This document shows, one piece after another, positions 34,001-43,000 of a DNA stretch of 64,000 bases. Source of the stretch: Symbiodinium natans (Eukaryota > Sar > Dinophyceae > Suessiales > Symbiodiniaceae); the NCBI GenBank assembly GCA_905221605.1, contig CAJNDS010000269.1:71001-135000 (forward strand), written 5' to 3'. Every line of letters begins with the position of its first letter. The first letter of the stretch is position 1. A model generated the notes under the pieces. The model saw only the letters and a program-made list of their open reading frames with translations, did not search any database and was not told the origin of the DNA. Made by a program: the position numbers and the translations under genes.

Positions 34001-37000
34001 CCTCCAGAGCATCGTCTCAAAGGGAAGAAACCGGCGCTTCAGTTCGGTGATGAGGAAGGCCCTCCTTTACCTCCGCCTCGCGATCCTCCAGTTCGCCATC
34101 GGTTGATGGCAAAAAGCCCGGCCTCTTCACTGCGTGGTCATGTGGGCTCCTTGCACTTGCTTCGCAAGCGGGGGGAGAGTCCGCCCTTAGAAATTTTCGA
34201 GGATGACATGCAGGGTCTGGGGGAGCTGGAAGAAAATGCAGATGTTGAGGACAATGTTCCTGGTGATGAGTATTGGCCGACTTGCTGTTCTCCTCATGAA
34301 GATGCTTATTTGGTCTGCAAAAGTGAGACTGCCGAGGATGGAACACAGTTGGAAAATGAAGAACAAAAAGCCAAGTCAATGTATGAAAGGTCTATGTACG
34401 ATTACGTGGACTGTGAGGAGCTTTTGGAAGGGATTGTATACCCAAAGAGGGTGAATAGAAGAGGTGGTATTAACAATTGGTGCACAAGTACGCGAGCTCT
34501 GGTGTTGGGCCACTATACTCATGGCGGAGTGTGTGGTGTTACAAAAGAGACTCATCGAAGGCCATGGCTATGTCGTTACCTGGCATCCTACCTCACAATC
34601 CTGAAGCCAATTTTTCTGCTCTTCAGATCTCATGCAATGCTCCGGTATCATTGCATAGGGATAGTCACAATGAAAAGCATTGCTGCAATTATGTGTGTGG
34701 CTTTGGTGACTATAAGGATGGTCAGCTTTGGGTTGAGGATGAAAAGGCTTTAGAGGAAGGAGCTGAAGTGGTGGAGCAATCCTATGGGAAGAAAGTCTTG
34801 CCTGGAAAATTGGTTGATATCCACTGGAACTTCATGTCGTTCTTTCCGAGAAAATTGCATGGTCCTATGCCTTGGAAAGGGAACAGGGTATCTTTGACAG
34901 GGTACACACCTGTTTTTATGGAGCGTTTGAGCTACAAGGATAGGTGCTATCTTCTCCAATGTAAGTTTCCTCTTCCGGAACCACGAGCTGAAGAAGGTGA
35001 AAAAAGAAAATGGTTAAAAATGACGTTGAAAGAGACCTCGCTGGACGACATTGCGGAGGAAGTCGACTATGCTGTTTTTGAGGCGCACCAATGGGCTCTA
35101 GAGGAGCATTTGAGTATTCGACGCCTAATTGCTGAACAGGAATGTTGCGTTTTGGACGAGTTCCATGGATCGGCCAATGAGTCGACTGGGGAAAAAGGAT
35201 CAGAGACTAGAGAATGGCTGGTTAAAGCAAAAAGGACCGAGGAACAGCTCTCGAAGTTTTTGGTCAAAGCAGCTCAAGTTCAGCAAATGGTGCAAGAAAA
35301 TACCGCGCTTGAGGCAGCAGAGGAGGTTGAGTTCCTGCAAACAAAAACAATTCCTACACAAGAAGCCATGCAAGAGCTGGAAAAGTGGAGGGAATCATTG
35401 TCGGACGAGGTGACGTCTTTGGTTAAAGAGTTGGAGGTGGTGGAACCAACAACTCAAGAAAAGCTGGACAAATTGGCGGAAGAGCCTAATGCACCGGTGA
35501 TTGAGTACGTGCCCAGTCTGGTGGTGTTTACCCGGAAGCAAGGGACAGGGAGGCGACGTGCCCGTATCTGTGCATGTGGCAATTTTATTTCGTCAACGGC
35601 AGCTACAGAATACGAAGGGCCGAGGTCCCTCAGTCGTCACTCGCTGTACGCTCCTGGTTTAGATTCAACTACATTTAGGTGTCAAGTGAGGCACGCAGCA
35701 TATATGGTGTGGATCATCGCTGGTTTAGACATTTCCAAAGCTTTTCTGACGGCGCCGATGAATAGGGCGCAAAGAGAAGGGCGTCTGGTGGTGGTGCAGC
35801 CCCCAAGGGCGGCGGTGAAATTGGGTCTTTGTACAAAGGAGGAGCGGTGGATTGTGAGGAAGGCCTTGTACGGTTTGGCCGAAAGTCCTGCAGCATGGGT
35901 GGAGTGGCGAGATCAACGTCTTCAAGGCATGTCTTGGGTGTCAAAGGATGGACAAGCATTGAGCTTTCAGAGGTCCAATGCAGACCCAAGTCTGTTCCTT
36001 ATTATGGCACAAGAGAAGCCGGAAGGTGCAAGCAAGTTGGTAGGGACAATAGGTCTTTACGTGGATGATTTCTTGATGGCTGGGACTATGACAGTGCTCC
36101 GGGAAGCCTTGGAACAGATCAGGAAGGAGTGGAAAACTTCTGAACCCGAGTTCTGTGGTCCAGGCTGTGGTGATGGATTCCTGAAGTTTTTGGGTGTCCA
36201 AATCTGGTATCGAAATGGCAGCTTCTTTCTCAATCAGGAGGACTTTGTGAGAGATTTACTGAACCGAAGAGGGTATCAGATTGATGAAACTGGAAAAGGT
36301 AGTAACCTGCCAATGGTGAAAGAAACTCCAGGTGAAGAAGAGGAGGTGGATATTCCTTCCTTGCGAGCGGCTCAAGGTGCCGTAGGGGAGTTCCTCTGGG
36401 TGGCAATCAAAACTCGACCTGATTTGGCTTTCTGCACAAGCCAGTTGTCTTTGTGGACATCCCGAAGGCCGCGATTTGTGGTTAAAAAGGCTGAGGAGGT
36501 ATTTCGATACCTTGCTGCAACTCCAACGTTAGGCTTGACGTTTGGAGCAATCGCAACATGCGAAAAAGAAAGGAATGAGGTGTTGCGTTATGGGCGAGGC
36601 GTCAAGGTGGTAGAGTCCTACGCAGATGCTAGCTTTGCAGCAGGTGAAAACGAAAAGAGCCACTCAGGAGCGGTGGTGGTTTGGGGTGATTGTCCGGTGA
36701 TGTGGGCAACGCAGAGACAGTCAACGGTGGCTTTGAGCACTGCTGAAGCTGAGTTGCATGCGTCTATAAAGGGAGCAACGATGATTCAGTCGTGTACCCC
36801 TATAATTGCCGCTTTGGTTGGAACGGGTGAAGAATCGCTGCAAAAAGTGCTGTATACAGATTCGGTTTCGACGTGCTCAATTATTCAATATCCTGCCGGA
36901 AGCTGGAGGACAAGACACCTGAGAATTCGAGCAGCCGGTGTCAGGTCTCTGGTGGACCGTGGTTACATGGTGATAGCACATCTTCGTGGTGAGTACATGA

Positions 37001-40000
37001 TTGCTGACCTGTTAACGAAATTGATGAGTGGACAGGTTTACGCGAAGCAAAAGGCGCTTTGGGGTCTCCAAATGTTGGTGCAAGGAACTGACTTGAAAAG
37101 GGCCTCTCTCGCAATGGCGGTCATGATGGTGGCTGCATCTCTGCAAGGGATGGCGACTGGTGGAGAAGAAGCGTCAAATGCTGGATTCTTTTGCTCAGAA
37201 GAAGGGGTGTGCAGGGTCGCCAACACATCTACGGTTATGGTTCTGGCTCAAAGTATTGAAATGGTTATCAACAATGCGGACATCGCTGTGTATTTGGTGG
37301 CAACAATCACACTCTGGGAATTGGCCAGGTATCTCTTTCGGCGGCTGTACAAATGGCTGTGGGGCAGGAAAGTGGTGGTTATTCCCGCGAGTGCCACTTT
37401 GTATACAACGGTGGGTGGGAACTGTATGCACGCAAGCAGTGACTGTGATGTTCTGCGATATTCACAGCCCAGGGCCAAGACGCTTTGTAAGCATTGCGTC
37501 AAGAAAGGTTGGGTGGTGAATGCTGAGTTCCTTGGTGAGGAACGGGCTGTTGGAACATAGACTTTTTCAATGTGAGGTGAAGAAATCCTCAATGGTAAAG
37601 GGATTCGGCCAATGTGCTGAAGGTTCGTCCTGGAAAGACGTAAAACCATGGTGTGCAAATTAATGGCTATGGCCCGTCCATCGGACGTTAAACATGAAGA
37701 TGACCGTTGTCAAAGCGACAATTTTTAGGTCAAAAGTCTGCACCTCCAGTTTGTGTCCTAGGAAATCCTAGGACAGGGGGAGTGCGGAGCTGCAGTTTGT
37801 ATTCAGGAAATGAGTTGGTGTTAAAGGAAAAAGGGTCAACGTACCCGTTACTATTTGGCTCAAGACTGGGCCATGCGCCTGGTAGCAAAAAGAAGTTCTG
37901 AGTTTTCGGTGTTTGCTGGTTGGTTCAGGGTGAAACCTCTGGCGACTGTTAGGGTTGATTCCCTTCCCCTTTCGGTTGCCCCCGTATAGGGTTTAGGGTT
38001 GAGGGTTTAGGGTTTAGGGTTTAGGGTTTAGGGTTTAGGGTTTAGGGTCCCCACAATACTGAGCGGCCTCAGGACGGCCGCGCCGTTGGGACCCTCGATG
38101 TGGTCCACCCCCTCCAAGCGATCGACTCCAGGTGCGAAACCTAGCTCATGGTTGGGAGGGTTTAGGGTTTAGGGTTTTAGGGTTTAGGGTTTAGGGTTTA
38201 GGATTTAGGGTTTAGGGTTTAGGGTTTAGGGTCTAGGGTTTAGGGTTTAGGGTCTAGGGCTTAGGGTTCGGGTTTACGGTTTACGGTTTACGGTTTACGG
38301 TTTAGGGTTTATTGAGTTTAAGTACCTGAAAGATGTAAAATGCGACTCCGCTATGACAAAGAAACGCTGCAGGAAGTGCTTCATCACTTGCAGGGTCTGG
38401 GGCTTTCCCTCCTGCACTCAAAGGCCCTAAATCCTAAACCCTAAACCCTAAACTCCAAGGCTTGCCGTGGCGTCTTTTTCGGCCTACTTGGAGGTTCATG
38501 GTACTTACTAACCAAACGTAACTGTACGTATAACCCACTTATAGGCCCCTTAAGTGCCCTAATATGGCTATAAGTACAGATAGAAGTACAGCTATAACTG
38601 GCTAAGAAGCACCATGAACCTGCAAGTAGGGGCATCTCACAAGCAAAGAACGGGACAATTAGGGTTTAGGGTTTCGGGTTTCGGGTTTAGGGTTTCGGGT
38701 TTAGGGTTTAGGGATGGCAGCGCTGTCCTCCAAGATGTTCAAGGTGAAGCTATCACCAATCCGCAGCAAGGGCTCCTGAGTTAGGCTTGGAACGTGCCAA
38801 GTCGACAAAACCCTTAAACCCTAGACCCTAGACCCTAAACCCTAAACCCTAAACCCTAAACCCTAACCCTAAACCCTAAACCCTAAACCCTCAAGCAGCA
38901 GCGGCGGTGGCAGATTGCAGCACAAGGTCAAGATCACCCAACTGGCAAGCCAAGCAGCCATGGCACGTTCCTTGGCGATGGTGACCGATACCTGAGCTTC
39001 GCGCTTCGAGGTCTGCGAGGTTTTAAGCAACTGGGTGGTGCAGCTGAAAAGTACCTAAACCCTAAACCCTAAACCGTAAACCCTAAACCCTAAACATCAA
39101 CCGGGGCACTCCCAGCGGCTTGCTGGATGCCGGAGTCACCCAGCTGGCAACCATGGCGTGGCGCACCCCCGCCTTCTTGGCCGTGACGATGTAAAGTGAG
39201 CTGGCCAGCCGGCCCAAAGCTTTGGAGAGATCCTTGTCCTGACAGACGCGGTTTAGGGTTAGGGTTTTTGTTGGGGTTTAGGGTTTAGGGTTTAGGGTCT
39301 AGGGGTTAGTGTGGCTTCCCCACGCAATGTGACTGCTAGCAAGAGCCACTTCGTTCACCACATGGGTGTGGGGGTGTGGCGGGTGTGGGGGGCGGGGGTT
39401 GCCCATCTGACTGATGTTCCATTCTAAGGATGCTAATCTGTTTTTTTTTTTTTTTGGGGGGGGGTCTTTTTAATCATCTCCCAAGGAGCCTAAACTGATC
39501 TAGAATAGGGGGGGTGTTCTTGCAATACTCTTCTAAGGACCCAATAGGCTGATCTTTTTTCAATATGCCTTAACGACAACCGTCTTGGGTTCTGTGGGGG
39601 TCCCTAAACCCTATACCCTAAACCCTAAACCCCAAACCCTAATCGGCGCCTGACCCTTGGCAGCGGCCGCCTTGCTCTTCTGCGTGAGCTTCTTGCCAGT
39701 CTGCATGCCTGCCTTGCCGGTTTAGGGTTTAGGGTTTAGGGTTTAGGGTTTAGGGTTTAGGGTTTCGGGTTTAAGGTTTAGGGTTTAGGGTTTAGGGTTT
39801 AGGGTTTAGGGAAAGCAAGCCTCCACACACGTAGCCTCATGTACTGGCAGTATTTTTGATACTGAAGAAAAGAAGAAGATCAGGACACCCGTGGCATGAA
39901 GCAGAATCAGAACAACCCAGCAGCAGGAATATCCGGAATAGCCACCTCAACCCATCACATGGCCAACTCCCCAAGATAGGGAACAGGCATACCAAAATGG

Positions 40001-43000
40001 TCTCACTCTCACCCTGCGCCTCCTCGAAGGTTTGCAAGACTTGGGCGGTGATCGGGCGAGTCGTCACCTCCAAAGGTTCCATCGCCTCCGGGACGTTCGC
40101 CTTCAGCAGCCGGCTCCTCAGCAGCGCCACGGGCTCCTGGTTCGGGGCGCGGGGCAGACATGTCAAGGCAGCCCTGTCTAGCGGGATATCTATTACTATT
40201 ATTCGCCTCGGCTTCCTGCCGAGAAGCGTTTGGAACAAGCAGACACGATTTTGTGACGCACCCCCCAACCCCCCGCCCGGTGGAACCCCGCCCCCATCAC
40301 TTGGAGGAGCTGCAATCTGATGTGGGGCGTCCCGCCCTCCCTGGGAAACCCCCACCCCCCTGAAACCTCCCTAGGCCCTAGGCCCCACCCTCTTTCCTCC
40401 TTTCCTGTCCGTGGGCCGGCCCGGCTGCCGAGGCGGCGCGCCAGCGTATACACTTCTTCTTATTCGTCTTCTTCTTCTTCTTCTTCTTCTTCTTCTTCTT
40501 CTTCTTCTTCTTCTTCTTCTTCTTCTTCTTCTTCTTCTTCTTCTTCTTCTTCTTCTTCTTCTACTGATTACTATTTTTATAATTATTGTTATTATTATGA
40601 TTCTTATTATTATTATCACTATTGTTAATATAGATATCCAGAACTAGATTCCGTGAACGTCCCCGGACGACCAGGGTGCGACCCCCTGCGCCTGTGCATC
40701 GTCACAGCTGTCGAGGACCACGAACTGATGCTTCTTGGGCTTCAGATTCCTAGTTCATGGTTGGGAAAATGTTAAAACTTTGAATGTTTATTCCTTCGTG
40801 GGTTTCAGTATCCTTAAACATGTAAAAAATGTTACCCAACTATGACCAAGATTCGCCACGATATTGCCGATGTTCGTGGCCCCCTGTGACTCTTTCGGCG
40901 GCGCTGTCACGACAATGACCTCGTTCCGGCCAAGGCACTCGGTGATCTCCAAGCCATCCACCGCATTGAGGTCATGCATCTCCACGTTCACGCTGCAGCT
41001 CGTGAGCCCATGCGCAAAGAGCTGCGCCAGTCGCTCGCTCTCCCCGAAACGGCTCACCCAAAAGACCGCCACGCAGGGCCCGATCTTGGCTGTGGCCTTC
41101 TCACTCCAGGAGCGATAGTACTCGATGAAGCTCTCCACGTTCTCGGAAAGTATGGGCCCATGCCCCGTGGCCACGGCCTCAAGGGGATCTCAACATGGGT
41201 ATGAATCTAGTATGGGATATCTATATTAATAATAATAGTAATAATAATAATAATCATAATCATTCTAATAATCATATTATAAGAATCATAATTACGGAGG
41301 CTTGCTGCAGACGAACACACACCTGGATGCCTTCAGCTCGAAGTCTTTGATCTTGCCCAAGGCCGAGAGCACGGATCGCGCGTTGGGCTTCATGAGGCCT
41401 ATACTGAACATGGAACCTTCGCAAAATTGTACTTTTTTGCTGTTTCTTGGGAAGTATAGTACCCGAAAATTATTTAAAGTTATTGCCAAGTACCCCCAAG
41501 AGGCAGTCGTAGTAGGTGGCATAGTGGGGGAGGAGCTCCTGGACTCCTTCGGCGTCCTCCGGGTGCTCGGAGCAGTAGTGCATGCCGAAGGCGTCACAGG
41601 TGAAGAGCAGCCCCGTCTTCGGGTCGAAGGTGAACATGGTATCGGGCCAATGAAGGTTCGGGGCAATCACCTAGGATGGCCCTTAAGACACTCTGAAAAA
41701 TATTCCTAAAGATGATATCCTCCGAAGCCCAATAAGGGGAAAGATAACATGTCCCAAGGGCCTACCGAGTCACAAACTCCAAGTTGTGGCCGCCACCCAA
41801 GTCGAGCTGGACACCTGTCTGCACAATCCTGCTCTTGAAGGGCCGGAAGACCAAGTTCTCCTTGGTTGCTCTTTAACCCCCCCAAGAAACGTTTATAACT
41901 CTTAGCTCCCTTAGCATGATATTAGAGGATCCCTAAATTTTATAAAGTGATAAAGTTGTAGTAAAGTCCCACCTAGTCTCCAGGTAGGCGATGCACATCT
42001 TTGAGCCGATCACCTCCAGCTTCTCGTTGCCAGCTTGCTCTGCCAACTCAAGAACCTTTCCGATGAGACCAGAATGATCCGGCTCTGTGTGGGACACAAT
42101 CAAGTAGTCCAATGCGCTCAGATCTACTTCCTTTCGAAGTGCGGCAATGTAGAGATCCTCAAACTTCTCGTGGGAAGTGTCCACCAGGGCTGTCTTCTCA
42201 GCACCCTTGATGACGTAGGAATTGTAGGTTGTGCCGCGCTCCAAGCGGAACTCGATGTCGAAGCGATCCCGATCCCAGTCCAAAGACCGTATGGTGCTCG
42301 TATCCTCCGCTACTTCTTCAATGGACATCGTCTGCAAACGATATTCCTTGCCAGGCGTGAGACCTGTCCAACTCTGTATCTCAGACATCTCTACGTCTCG
42401 CTCTTCGCCTCCACGCGCAGCCAGAGCCGTACGAGCGCCTCTTGCGGCCCGGGCTTTCTTTGCCCTACCCGCAAAAGCGCCCGGCGGCTGGGAGCCGGGC
42501 CGAGTCTGCGGCGAAGCTGGCAAGGCAGCCATCGCGGGCACCGCGGGAGCCCGGCTGGCCTGGGTTGCCTCCTGCAAGTTGAAACCGACAAGGCCTGAGG
42601 ATTCGAGCACTGATCGGATGTCGGTTTTCACCTTCTCGTCCAACACCTTCCCAGATGTCACTTCGGCGTAGACCAGGGAGTAGTTCCCGGCATCCAGGAT
42701 GGAGACCGTGTGGCACTCGAGGTACGCGTGGCATCCCTCCAGCACCCGACATCCGTTCTTTGCCTTGGCCTTCTTGTGAGCTCCAGCCTTTGCCAGCTCT
42801 GCGTAGCTCTCGCCCTCTGGCGCCAGGCTCAGCACAAAGTCCTCCAGGGCCTGCTCCTCCTCCTCGGCTCCTTCGGCAACTTCGGCTTCTTCTGCCCTCG
42901 CGTCCATCATGGCTCTCAGGGCCTCGCCCGGTCGAACGGCCAGCTTCAGCTCGTCGAAGGTGACCAAGCCGTCACCATAGGGGTCCAGGATCTCCATCGC

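Larger units (their letters stand above)
28289..37986 (+). mobile_element. Ty1/copia LTR retrotransposon, 9,698 bp, with methyltransferase- and dioxygenase-like domains
   Basis: Two direct LTRs of 204 bp (28289-28492 and 37783-37986) start with TG and end with TA; one mismatch was seen by eye. A 5-bp duplication TAGGG flanks the element (28284-28288 and 37987-37991). A tRNA-Met-half-like primer site follows the 5' LTR and a polypurine tract precedes the 3' LTR. Three overlapping frames encode gag, zinc knuckles, protease, a C5-methyltransferase-like domain, integrase, a 2-oxoglutarate dioxygenase-like domain, reverse transcriptase and RNase H. Integrase before RT is the copia order. The near-identical LTRs imply recent insertion, but two frame changes suggest this copy may not make a full polyprotein. 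It is in the opposite orientation to its host gene. Confidence 0.95.

Noticed and set aside
36600-36770. Separate host RNase H gene
   Set aside because: It is in frame with the copia reverse transcriptase, with the usual copia spacing and motifs.
40320-40647. Open frames of poly-Ser, poly-Leu and poly-Arg on both strands
   Set aside because: They are translations of the (CTT)n microsatellite inside an intron; flanking exons splice without them.
42035-42963. Plus-strand frames of 146-187 codons opposite the flavodiiron exon
   Set aside because: The minus strand carries conserved flavodiiron motifs such as HTEPDHSG; the plus-strand frames are low-complexity shadows.
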